From assembly GCF_009857135.1 (NCBI RefSeq), contig NZ_CP047318.1, forward strand, positions 4,774,001-4,838,000: a stretch of 64,000 nucleotides of DNA, in the 5' to 3' direction. The stretch is from Streptomyces sp. HM190. GTDB taxonomy: Bacteria; Actinomycetota; Actinomycetes; Streptomycetales; Streptomycetaceae. Positions 8,664 to 16,661 of the stretch are shown in pieces; positions within the stretch are counted from its first letter, which is position 1; each line of letters starts with the position of its first letter. Below the pieces are notes generated by a model. That model worked only from the letters and a program-made list of their open reading frames with translations. It had not been told where the DNA came from and made no database searches. The translations under genes were made by a program, and so were the position numbers.

Positions 8664-8729
8664 AACTCCTAACGAAATGATCTTCGAGGTGGTTGGATCA
8701 CTCCGGGACCGATGATCCGGAGGTGTGGG

Positions 8730-9550
8730 GTGGCGCGGCCGAAGCCGTGGGAAGTCGATGACGACCTGTGGGCGGTGATCGAGCCGCTGTTGCCCAGGGT
8801 TGAGCGTCGGGCTCGACATCCGGGGCGCAAGCGGCACCCGGACCGGCTGGTGTTTCAGGGCATCTTGTTCGTGCTGCACACCGGGATCGCATGGGAACAC
8901 CTTCCGCAGGAACTCGGCTTCGGCTCCGGCATGACGTGCTGGCGCCGCCTGGCCGAATGGACCAAGGCGGGTGTCTGGCCCCGGCTGCACGAGGTACTTC
9001 TCGCCAAGCTCCGCAGCGCGAACGCCCTGGACTTCTCCCGCGCGGCGGTCGACGGCTCCCACATCCGCGCGTTAAAGGGGGCTCCAAGACGGGACGAAGC
9101 CCTGTCGACCGGGGCAGGACGGGCAGCAAACACCACCTGATCACCGACGCGACCGGCATCCCACTCGCCGCCACCCTGACCGGCGGCAATCGCAACGACG
9201 TCACCCAGCTGATCCCGCTGCTTGAGGCCGTACCACCGGTGCGGGGCAAGCGCGGCCGGCCCCGGCACCGCCCAGACGTGGTGCTCGGAGACCGCGGCTA
9301 CGACCACGACAAGTACCGCCGTCTGGTCTGGGACCTCGGCGTGAAGCCGCAGATCGCCCGACGGGGCACCGAACACGGTTCCGGGCTCGGCAAACAACGA
9401 TGGGTCGTGGAGCGCGCGTTCGCCCACCTGCACTGGTTCCGCCGCCTGCGGATCCGCTGGGAGATCCGCGACGACATCCACGAAGCCTTCCTCAGCCTCG
9501 CTTGCAGCATCATCTGCTGGCGACGGCTGAAGAAGCTCCGGCCTCTTTAA
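8730..9550 (+). CDS. IS5-family transposase, made by -1 ribosomal frameshift
   Basis: Two overlapping frames together give about 273 residues. Frame 1 supplies the N-terminal DUF4096-type part (PKPWEVDDDLWAVIEPLLP, FQGILFVLHTGIAWEHLPQE) up to AVDGSHIRALK, where VDGS holds the first catalytic Asp. Frame -1 supplies the DDE_Tnp_1 part: GSKHHLITDATGIPL, LGDRGYD (second Asp), then RWVVERAFAHLHWFRRLRIR (YREK-like region with Glu). The start GTG at 8730 has GGAGG 6 nt upstream. Frame 1 alone ends at 9140. Joining the frames at 9074-9080 restores a continuous family match, so it appears functional rather than broken. Confidence 0.88.
9074..9080 (+). other. -1 frameshift slippery heptamer A AAG GGG
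   Basis: In the phase of the first transposase frame the sequence reads A-AAG-GGG, allowing both tRNAs to re-pair one base back (AAA-GGG). The -1 frame is exactly the one encoding the catalytic C-terminal half. Confidence 0.75.
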
Positions 9551-9880
9551 CTATCGGTGTCCTGGGCAGCCCTGAAGCCGCGATCCTGGATCACCGGGAA
9601 GACGCGCTGTGTAGCGGCGATCCAGGCGTCGACCTCGGCATGATGACCTGATCGCGCTGATCAGCGCCTCGATCACGTCCAGCTTCGGCTTACCGACGTT
9701 CCGGCTGAGCTCGTCCATCGACACCTCTTGGTACGACATGACCAGCTGCCACCAGAACCGCATGAGGAAGCGGCACTCCTGCGGGTCACGATCGTCTGCG
9801 AGGCGGTCATGAATGACCCTCTGGACGCGCCGCCGCTGCTCGTCGTCACGGAAGCCGGTGTTGAGGTCAGTCAGGGTCAC
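9547..9880 (-). pseudogene. antisense passenger gene in the IS5-family element, frameshifted
   Basis: A GTG at 9880 opens MTLTDLNTGFRDDEQRR...RFLMRFWWQLVMSYQEVSMDEL, about 80 residues of natural-looking coding sequence with a possible helix-turn-helix (VSMDELSRNVGKPKLDVIEA). Near 9650 the sensible reading moves by one base to HHAEVDAWIAATQRVFPVIQ, ending at a TAA (9547-9549) that overlaps the transposase stop tail-to-tail. As sequenced, the first frame instead runs on as a basic nonsense tail to 9551. No family is recognised. It lies entirely inside the element's inverted repeats. Confidence 0.55.
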
Positions 9881-10033
9881 GCCCGGACACTAGCAACCGC
9901 GTTCGCCCACGCCCCCGGCGTGGACCTCAAGTCCACGTTGGGCATTCCGATAGGAGTTCTTAGTGGCGGGCGCCGGCCATTCCTGGAAGCCACCCGCGGA
10001 AACCGTCGCGCCGGGACGTCGGCGTCCTCGACG

Positions 10034-10879
10034 TCACGCTCCCGGGCGGCGTCGCGCCCGGCAGTCGTCGTGGTCCCGGTGCTCCCCGCCCCCTGGCGGG
10101 CCGTGGCTGTGGACGAGAGGGTCGAGGCGGTCCGGGTAGCTCCAGCGGAATGTTGCCAGGGCCCGGGCACGGGCCTCTATCACCGCCATGCGGGCGGCCC
10201 GTTCGGCCTTGTCGAGGTGGGCCGCCTGCCCGGTCGCCTGGCCCTCCCACTTGCGGTAGAGGAGGCCGACCTCGGCGGAGAACCAGCCGCGGCTCACGGA
10301 GTTGAGCGCGAGGAGCAGTCCGGTGTCCTCGGAGGCGGGCAGGGCCATCCAGCCGCCGAGCGCCAGCGCCAGTTCGCGGCGGACGAAGAGGGTCGCGGGG
10401 TGCACCGGCGACAGGAAGTCGTGGGCCGCCCAGTGGTCGAGGACGGCTCCGCGCTCGATCGGACCGTGCTCGGGGTCGCCGGGGAAGCCGAGGGTGGAGC
10501 CGTCGGGCAGGACGTCCAGGACGCGGGAGGTGGCCCAGCCGAGCGTGCGGTCGGCTTCGAGGGCGGCCAGATCGCGGGCGAGCGCCCCCGGCGCCAGCCG
10601 GTCGTCGGCGTCCAGGACCTTCACGTAGGCGCCGTCCGCCTCCGAGAGGGCGATGGTGCGGGCGACGCCGGGGCCGCCGGGGCGCCCCTGGCGGAAGGTC
10701 ACCCGGGGGTCGGCGGGGACGTGCGGGGCGACATCGTTCGAGGTGCCGTCCTCCTGGATGACCCAGTGCCAGTCCCAGCCGCCGGGTAAGTGCTGCCCGG
10801 CCAGCGACGCGTAGGCGTCGGGGAGGAAGCGGGCCGAGGGGGCGTGGACGGCGGTGACGACGACGATGCGCCGGGTCAC
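10034..10879 (-). CDS. GT2-family glycosyltransferase
   Basis: About 281 residues. The GT-A nucleotide-sugar fold begins at the start codon: RRIVVVTAVHAPSARFLPDA, then WVIQEDG, and KVLDADDRLAPG with the D-x-D metal/sugar site at about residue 100. An acceptor region follows (HPATLFVRRELALALGGW, then ASEDTGLLLALNSVSR), resembling putative sugar transferases of actinobacteria. The GTG at 10879 places the first strand at the N-terminus; an ATG at 10924 in frame has no ribosome binding site. The Pro/Gly/His-rich last 30 residues look dispensable. The acceptor is unknown. It now ends 75 bp from the IS5-family element. Confidence 0.82.
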   Translation of the reverse strand: MTRRIVVVTAVHAPSARFLPDAYASLAGQHLPGGWDWHWVIQEDGTSNDVAPHVPADPRVTFRQGRPGGPGVARTIALSEADGAYVKVLDADDRLAPGALARDLAALEADRTLGWATSRVLDVLPDGSTLGFPGDPEHGPIERGAVLDHWAAHDFLSPVHPATLFVRRELALALGGWMALPASEDTGLLLALNSVSRGWFSAEVGLLYRKWEGQATGQAAHLDKAERAARMAVIEARARALATFRWSYPDRLDPLVHSHGPPGGGEHRDHDDCRARRRPGA

Positions 10880-11035
10880 GGCAGCATCCACCACCCTTCG
10901 AGGCGTCGTGTCGATCGGCCGCATGACAAGGCCCGGCCGCTGGCGACGGGGGATGCACCAGCGACCGGGCTATGGCCAAGGCTAACAAGGTCGCCCCTGC
11001 GAAGGGAGGCGACTGCCGAACTGCGTGGTCAAGTT

Positions 11036-11049
11036 GTGATCGGGATCAC
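11036..11049. promoter_or_regulatory. Crp-type palindrome upstream of the glycosyltransferase
   Basis: GTGATCGGGATCAC lies in the 370-bp gene-free stretch 10880-11249; with its flanks it is TGTGA-N6-TCACG, nearly identical to the site at 2238. A second small palindrome, CAAACGTTTG, follows about 20 bp further on. The rest of this stretch shows no coding or repeat structure. Confidence 0.4.
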
Positions 11050-11249
11050 GCCCGAAGGGGGCAGTAACCAAACGTTTGTTAGATGGTGACGGTGGTGTCG
11101 GACCTCGTCCGGACATGCGCCGCGCGCCCACCGAACGCTCCGCCCGACTCCCCGCAGCACATCCGTTCATGCAGGTCAGGCGCAGATCGGACGCACATCG
11201 GGAACGGTTCGGCGCGGTTCGGCGTCCGTCGGCGACTGCCGGGGTCCGT

Positions 11250-14200
11250 TCAGGAATCCGCGCACGGCGGTTCGTACGACAGCCGCGGCAGGTACTCGTT
11301 CCACTTCGACCGGGTCAGCACCCCGTGGGTGGCGGCGCAGATGCGCCGTACCGCCTCGTCCACGTCGAGGTTCCACAGCCGTACGGTGTCGGCGCCGCTG
11401 GAGACACCGAGCATGCCGCTTCTGGGGCTGAACGACAGGAAGTTGCCCGTCTTGGCGTTGGGGCTCATCGACTGGCCGATGGGGGAGGCGTCGGCGGGGT
11501 CGGAGACGTCCCACAGCCGGACCGTGTTGTCGTTGCCGCCGCTGGCCAGGGTCCGGCCGTCCGCGCTGAAGGTCAGCGACGCGACGGCCTCGGTGTGGCC
11601 GGTGAGCGGCTCACCGAGCCGGGTCGTGCGGGCGGGGTCGGAGACGTCCCACAGCCGGACCGTGTCGTCGTCGCTGCCGCTGGCCAGGGTGGCGCCGTCC
11701 GGGCTGTACGCGAGGTCGTTGACGGGACCGCGGTGGTCGGTGAGGGGCGCGCCGAGCGGGGCGGGGCGCCGCGGATCCTTCACGTCCCACAGCCGGGCGG
11801 TGCCGTCGGCGCTGCCGCTGACGAGGGTGCGGCCGTCGGGGCTGAAGACGAGGGCGAGGATGTAGCCCTTGTGCCCGCTGAGCGGCTCGCCGAGCGGGAC
11901 GGCACGGGCCGGGTCGCTCACGTCCCACAGCTGCACGGTGTGATCGTCGTACGGGGTGGCCAGGGTGCGTCCGTCCGGGCTGTACGCCAGCGCGTCGGTG
12001 TACCGGGTCCGCAGCACCAAGGGCTCCGCGTGGGGCGCCGGGCGGGCGGGGTCGCCCACGTCCCACAGGTGCACCGCCCGGTTCCCCGTCACGATCGCGA
12101 GGGTGCGGCCGTCGGGGGAGAAGGCGAGGGAGCGGTTGCCGCCGTCCTTGACCAGGAACGGCCTGCTCAGCGCCACCGGCCGGCCGGGCCTGTGTACGTC
12201 CCACAGCCGGATCCGGCCGTCGCGCCCGGCTGTGGCGAGCACCCGCCCGTCCGGCCGGAACACCCCGTTCCGGCCGATCATGTCCGCTGTCGGTATCGAC
12301 CACAGCCGGACCTTGCCGTCCCCGCTCCCGGTGGCCAGGGTCCGCCCGTCCGGGCTGAAGCCCAGCGCGTACATCTCGCCGCTGGCTCCGGCGAGCGGCT
12401 CGCCCACCTGCGACGGGTACGCGGGGTCGCGGACATTCCACAGGCTCGCCGTGCTGTCCGCGCTGGCGACGGCCAGCATCCCCCCGTCGGGGCTGTACGC
12501 CACCGACCACACCGGGCCGGTGTGGCCGCTGAGCGGGGCGCCGAGCGCGGCCGGACGCCGCGGGTCGGTGACGTTCCACAGCCGCACGGTGTTGTCGGCG
12601 CTGCCGCTGGCGACGGTGCGCCCGTCGGGGCTGAACGCCACCGAGTGCACCGTGCCGGTGTGGCCGCTGAGCGGGGCGCCGAGCGCGGCCGGACGCCGCG
12701 GGTCGGCGACGTTCCACAGCCGTACGGTCCGGTCGTCGCCCCCGGCGGCCAGGGTCCTGCCGTCCGGGCTGAACGCCACGGAACGCACGGGCGCGTCGTG
12801 CCCGGTGAGGGGTGCGCCCAGGGCTTTCGGGCGGGACGGGTCGGACACGTCCCACAGCCGTACCGTCCGGTCCTCGCCGACGGACGCCAGCGTCCTGCCG
12901 TCCGGGCTGAAGGCGACCAGGTAGACGGTGCCGTCATGGCCGGTCAGCGGGGTGCCCGACGGCCGGGGCGCGCGGGGATCGCGGACGTCCCACAGCCGTA
13001 TCTCCCCGTCGTCGCCGGCGCTGGCGAGGGTCCGCCCGTCCGGGCTGAAGACGGCGCTGCTCACCCAGCTCGTGTGCCCGGTGAGGGGTGCGCCCAGGGC
13101 TTTCGGGCGGGACGGGTCGGACACGTCCCACAGCCGTACGGTCCGGTCGTAGCTGGCGGTGGCCAGATACTTCCCGTCGGGGCTGTAGGAGGTGAGGTAC
13201 ACGGCGCCGGTGTGGGCGAGCAGCGGGGTGGCCAGCGGCGCGTTCACGATCGAGATCAGCCGGTTGTCGGTGCCCTCGTCGTCGGGCCGCAGCCCGTGCG
13301 CCACCAGGTCGAGCTGGGCCGACAGCGACGGGTCGGTGTACTGGACGCGGTCCGCCTCGGCGACGACCTGCTCGAACACGGCGTCGTTGCGCTGCTGCCA
13401 GGCGACCACCGCCGAGCCGACGGCCACCAGGGCGAGGGCCACCAGCGCGGCCACCGCGCTCCGGCTGATCCACACGGTGCGCTTGCGCAGTCTGACCGAG
13501 GCGGCCAGGAACTCCACCGCGCCGCGCGTCAGCAGGGTGTCGTCGGCGGACCTCGCCCAGCTGCGGGCCTGCTCCAGCCGGGAACCCCGGTACAGCAGCG
13601 ACGGGTCGCGGTCCGACTCCTCCCAGGCCCGGCCGTCCTCCTCCAGCCGCTGGCGGAGCAGATGGTCGCCCCGCCCCTCGTCGATCCAGCCCCGCAGCCG
13701 GGGCCAGGCGTGCAGCAGCGCCTCGTGGGTGATCTCCACCGTCTCCGCGTCGAGCGTCACCAGCCGGGCGCGCACCAGCGCCTCCAGCGACTCCTCCGTC
13801 TTGCCGGGGTCCGTCGACTCCTCCGCGAGCTGCCGCCGCGTCCCGCGCCGCCGGGTGGCCTGCGTGTCCTCGCCGAGCCGCACCAGCCGCAGCAGCAGCA
13901 ACCGCGCCGCCGTGCGGGCCGCCGGGTCCAGCCCCGACCACGCCCGCTCGGCGGTCGCCGCCACGGCGCCCTGGATACCGCCGGCCGCCCGGTACCCGGC
14001 CAGCGTCAGCCGCCCGGCCTTGCGCCGCTGCCAGGTCACGAGCAGCGCGTGCGACAGCAGCGGCAGCACGCCCGCGTCGTGCGCGCCCCGCGGCCCGTCC
14101 GCGCTCACCTCCCGCACGATCAGCTCCGCCAGCCCCGGCTCCAGCTCCAGCCCCACGGCCTTGGCCGGCCCGGTCACCGCCTCCCGCAGCTCCGCCGTCG

Positions 14201-15347
14201 TCAGCGGCCCCAGCACCATGTGCCGGTGCTGCAGGGCGTCCGCCAGCTCCGGATACCCGAGGCACTCCTCGTAGAAGTCGGCCCGGATCCCCAGCACGAC
14301 CAGCACGGGCGCGAGGTCCCCCGCGGCACCGGGCGTGCAGGCGGCGCTGAGCAACTGGATGAACGTCCGCCGATCGGCCTCGTCGGAGGAGAGCGTGAAC
14401 GTCTCCTCGAACTGGTCGACGATCAGGACGGGACGGGCGGGGACGCCGGTCCCGGTGGCTGAGGCGGCTGAGGCGCCTGCGGAGCTGCCGGAGGTGACGG
14501 TGGCGGTGGCGGTTGAGTGGGTGCGGCGCCGCGCCCAGACGGTGACGGCATCCCGTACCCCCTCGGCGAACATCGCGGTACCAGGCTCGTACGCGGCGGA
14601 CACGACCTGTGCGAGTTCCGGGATCTGGCGGGTCAGTTCCCCCACGGGGTCGGTGCCCGGGACGAGCTGGACGACGTCGCCGCCGGGGCCCTCCGCGCCG
14701 GGGGTGCCGCCGCCGTCCAGCGCGCCGTCGCGTACGGCGGGGACCAGACCGGCGTTGAGGAGCGAGGACTTCCCCGCCCCCGAGGCGCCGACGAGCATGA
14801 CGAGGCCGCCCGTCCTCTCCACCGCCCGGAGCTGCCCGACGAGGGCGTCCGTGCTGCGCTCCCGCCCGAAGAACCAGCGGGCGTCCTGCTGCCGGTAGGA
14901 GGCCAGCCCCCGGTACGGGCAGACTCCGCCGGGGACGGCGGGGGCGTCCCCCGCGGCCGGTTGCTCCTCCGCGGCGGAGAGCCCGGCCGGGGCGGTCCGT
15001 TCGCCGGCCGGGTCGGCGACCGCCCGCTCCCAGAGCCGCTGCCACTGGGCCAGGTCGTAGAGCCCTTTGGACACCGGCGCGGGCCGCGCGCGCCGCGCCT
15101 CGGGGATCAGGACGTGCAGAACGGCGGCGAGGGCGGCGAAGTGCGCGGGCACGTTCTTGGCGCGCCGCCAGTCGCTGATCCGCTGGGCGGAGACCCGCAC
15201 CGGGCGCCCGCGTTCATCGACTCTTTGCAGTCGGACGACCGACTCGGAAACACTCTTGAGGGGAGGATTGCCCGCTTCCTTGTACAGCAGCGCGAGACGT
15301 TCCGCGAAGGCCGTGCGTGCCCCTGAGTCGTCACTCAAGGCCTCCAC
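11250..15347 (-). CDS. HTH-nSTAND NTPase with 14 WD40 repeats
   Basis: 1365 residues. Positions 1-85 form an XRE-like DNA-binding region (SAQRISDWRRAKNVPAHFAA). From about 145 a STAND NTPase follows: PYRGLASY and FFGRE, Walker A LVGASGAGKSSLLNAGL, Walker B PVLIVDQFEETFTL, and GIRADFYEECL. A winged-helix/helical segment (HEALLHAWPRLRGWIDEGR) leads to a transmembrane helix near 700 (AVAALVALALVAVGSAVVAW). Fourteen WD repeats, each with an SPDGRTLA...VRLWD-type core, could fold as two seven-bladed propellers. STAND proteins act as signal-activated switches and many are antiphage sensors; WD-repeat versions with an XRE start are common in Streptomyces with unknown ligands. The membrane helix puts the propellers outside the cell if it is real. 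The GTG start has AAGGGG close upstream. Confidence 0.9.
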   Translation of the reverse strand: MEALSDDSGARTAFAERLALLYKEAGNPPLKSVSESVVRLQRVDERGRPVRVSAQRISDWRRAKNVPAHFAALAAVLHVLIPEARRARPAPVSKGLYDLAQWQRLWERAVADPAGERTAPAGLSAAEEQPAAGDAPAVPGGVCPYRGLASYRQQDARWFFGRERSTDALVGQLRAVERTGGLVMLVGASGAGKSSLLNAGLVPAVRDGALDGGGTPGAEGPGGDVVQLVPGTDPVGELTRQIPELAQVVSAAYEPGTAMFAEGVRDAVTVWARRRTHSTATATVTSGSSAGASAASATGTGVPARPVLIVDQFEETFTLSSDEADRRTFIQLLSAACTPGAAGDLAPVLVVLGIRADFYEECLGYPELADALQHRHMVLGPLTTAELREAVTGPAKAVGLELEPGLAELIVREVSADGPRGAHDAGVLPLLSHALLVTWQRRKAGRLTLAGYRAAGGIQGAVAATAERAWSGLDPAARTAARLLLLRLVRLGEDTQATRRRGTRRQLAEESTDPGKTEESLEALVRARLVTLDAETVEITHEALLHAWPRLRGWIDEGRGDHLLRQRLEEDGRAWEESDRDPSLLYRGSRLEQARSWARSADDTLLTRGAVEFLAASVRLRKRTVWISRSAVAALVALALVAVGSAVVAWQQRNDAVFEQVVAEADRVQYTDPSLSAQLDLVAHGLRPDDEGTDNRLISIVNAPLATPLLAHTGAVYLTSYSPDGKYLATASYDRTVRLWDVSDPSRPKALGAPLTGHTSWVSSAVFSPDGRTLASAGDDGEIRLWDVRDPRAPRPSGTPLTGHDGTVYLVAFSPDGRTLASVGEDRTVRLWDVSDPSRPKALGAPLTGHDAPVRSVAFSPDGRTLAAGGDDRTVRLWNVADPRRPAALGAPLSGHTGTVHSVAFSPDGRTVASGSADNTVRLWNVTDPRRPAALGAPLSGHTGPVWSVAYSPDGGMLAVASADSTASLWNVRDPAYPSQVGEPLAGASGEMYALGFSPDGRTLATGSGDGKVRLWSIPTADMIGRNGVFRPDGRVLATAGRDGRIRLWDVHRPGRPVALSRPFLVKDGGNRSLAFSPDGRTLAIVTGNRAVHLWDVGDPARPAPHAEPLVLRTRYTDALAYSPDGRTLATPYDDHTVQLWDVSDPARAVPLGEPLSGHKGYILALVFSPDGRTLVSGSADGTARLWDVKDPRRPAPLGAPLTDHRGPVNDLAYSPDGATLASGSDDDTVRLWDVSDPARTTRLGEPLTGHTEAVASLTFSADGRTLASGGNDNTVRLWDVSDPADASPIGQSMSPNAKTGNFLSFSPRSGMLGVSSGADTVRLWNLDVDEAVRRICAATHGVLTRSKWNEYLPRLSYEPPCADS
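12520..13148. repeat. near-identical WD-repeat DNA duplications
   Basis: A 70-bp stretch starting at 12520 recurs at 12658, exactly 138 bp (46 codons) later, with only a few substitutions. Separately, 12798-12872 and 13074-13148 are identical over 75 bp except one base. This is recent duplication or gene conversion between blades. Confidence 0.85.
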
Positions 15348-15590
15348 CCCTTACTTCCCCCGCTGCTGGACATCCGGACCGGAAAACTCACTTTATATGC
15401 CTGACCTGCGGCGGAGCCGTCCGGACGTCGCGCGGCCCTCCTCACCGCTGGCGCCGACTGGCAGGATCACGACCAGGCAGCCACCGCCTCGGGTGGCGCC
15501 CCCGCAGGCCACCAGCGCACCGCACGCAGAGACGACTCATGCCGCCGTTCGTTTCAGGTCAGCTTCACCGACGCGATCACCGACGCGACG
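15348..15590. other. gene-free stretch upstream of the nSTAND gene
   Basis: No convincing coding sequence on either strand. A short AT-rich element (actcactttatatgcc, around 15388-15403) is the best promoter-like segment for the minus-strand nSTAND gene. Confidence 0.35.
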
Positions 15591-15720
15591 GATGTGATCA
15601 CCCGGGCGTACGGACGGATGTCATCACCCGGGCGTACGGACGGACGTGATGACCCGGGTGCGCGCGGACGTGATCACACCCGGGCTGACGCACGGATGCG
15701 ATCACCCAGGCTCGCGGAAG
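15591..15720. repeat. five iteron-like repeats of about 26 bp
   Basis: Tandem units begin at 15591, 15617, 15643, 15667 and 15695. The first two are 26 bp and differ at one base; the others are 24-28 bp and more diverged. Each contains a core close to GATGTGATCACCCGGGCG, i.e. a palindromic TGATCA or relative followed by CCCGGG. The array lies between the nSTAND gene and the response-regulator terminator. Confidence 0.8.
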
Positions 15721-15787
15721 GGATCGGCGACGATCCGTCCGCAGAGACCTCGATCCAGTCCCCTGACGCGGATCGAGCACCCCCGCA

Positions 15788-15833
15788 CCGTCCGGCACCG
15801 GTCCCCACGTGGGGAGGGACCGGTGCCGGACGG
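15788..15833. terminator. 18-bp perfect stem-loop terminator
   Basis: The arms at 15788-15805 and 15816-15833 are perfectly complementary, with a 10-nt loop. It lies 165 bp downstream of the response-regulator stop and would end that minus-strand operon. Confidence 0.8.
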
Positions 15834-15999
15834 AGGCGGCCGACACGAGCCTGCTCTCGCGGACGCGTGACGAACCCATGACGGCCTCGTGGCCCCGGAC
15901 GCAGAAGGGGCCGGCCGTGGTCGTCGGTACGGACCGTGCCGCTACGCGAGTTCACCACCGGGGCGGCTCCGTCACCGGGGCTCGACCAGGTCGACGCCG

Positions 16000-16659
16000 T
16001 CAGGGCTCGACCAGTCCGACGCGGATGGCGTAGCGGGTGAGCTCCAGGCGGTCTCTCAGACCGAGCTTCTGCAGCAGGTTGGCCCGGTGGCGTTCGACGG
16101 TCTTGACGCTGATGACGAGGATGTCGGCGATCTCCTGCGAGGTGTGACCTTCCGCGACGAGTTTGAGGATCTCCTCCTCGCGGTCGGTGATGGCCCTGGC
16201 GGGCGGGGACTGGCCGTCGCGGACGCGGTCGAGGTAGTTGCGGATGAGGGCGTTGACGGCGCCGGGGTAGAGGAAGGGTTCGCCGCGCATGGTGGCGCGG
16301 CAGGCTTCCACGAGGTCGCGGTCGGCGACGGACTTGAGGACGTAGCCGGAGGCCCCGGCGGCCAGGGCCTCGAAGAAGAACTGCTCGTTGTCGTACATGG
16401 TCAGCATGAGGATGCGCAGCTCCGGCTGGGTGCGGGAGAGTTCGCGGGCGGCCTGGAGGCCGGTCATGCGGGGCATGGCGATGTCGAGGATGGCCAGGTC
16501 CGGGTGGTGGGTGCGGGCGGCGTCGACGGCTTCGGCGCCGTCGCCCGCTTCGTCGACCACGGTGAGGTCGGGTTCGCTGTCGAGGATGAGGCGGACTCCG
16601 CGGCGGACCAGGTGGTGGTCGTCGGCCAGCAGGATGCGGGTGGGCGTCGCCTCGGTCAT
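16000..16659 (-). CDS. NarL/LuxR-family response regulator
   Basis: 219 residues. The receiver domain (about 8-125) has acidic pocket DD (LLADDHHLVRRG), phospho-acceptor Asp in LAILDIAMP, Thr in MLTMYD and Lys in YVLKSV. The LuxR-type DNA-binding domain is at about 150-215 (ITDREEEILKLVAEGHTSQE, then ISVKTVERHRANLLQKLG). The ATG at 16659 is chosen because GGAG lies 9 nt upstream; it sits just after the kinase stop, so the pair is co-translated. Its partner is the kinase encoded immediately upstream. Target genes are unknown, though the antiporters and small membrane genes nearby are candidates. Confidence 0.93.
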   Translation of the reverse strand: MTEATPTRILLADDHHLVRRGVRLILDSEPDLTVVDEAGDGAEAVDAARTHHPDLAILDIAMPRMTGLQAARELSRTQPELRILMLTMYDNEQFFFEALAAGASGYVLKSVADRDLVEACRATMRGEPFLYPGAVNALIRNYLDRVRDGQSPPARAITDREEEILKLVAEGHTSQEIADILVISVKTVERHRANLLQKLGLRDRLELTRYAIRVGLVEP

Positions 16660-16661
16660 GG

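Larger units (their letters stand above)
8663..9959. mobile_element. IS5-family insertion sequence, complete, with antisense passenger ORF
   Basis: The ends are 16-bp inverted repeats, GAACTCCTAACGAAAT at 8663-8678 and ATTCCGATAGGAGTTC at 9944-9959, matching at 14 of 16 positions. TTA is duplicated on each side (8660-8662 and 9960-9962). At 1297 bp it is longer than a plain IS5-type element because about 390 bp beyond the transposase hold an opposite-strand gene. It separates a small hypothetical gene from a glycosyltransferase gene. Intact ends, target duplication and a frameshift-expressed transposase suggest a recent insertion. Confidence 0.9.

Noticed and set aside
11076..14462. 1128-codon plus-strand frame opposite the nSTAND gene
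   Set aside because: It is the high-GC shadow of the WD-repeat coding region; its Val/Pro/Gln/Gly-rich repeats mirror the antisense blades and no family or ribosome binding site supports it.
15591..15720. CRISPR array
   Set aside because: Units are contiguous with no unique spacers, vary in length, and there are no cas genes in the window.
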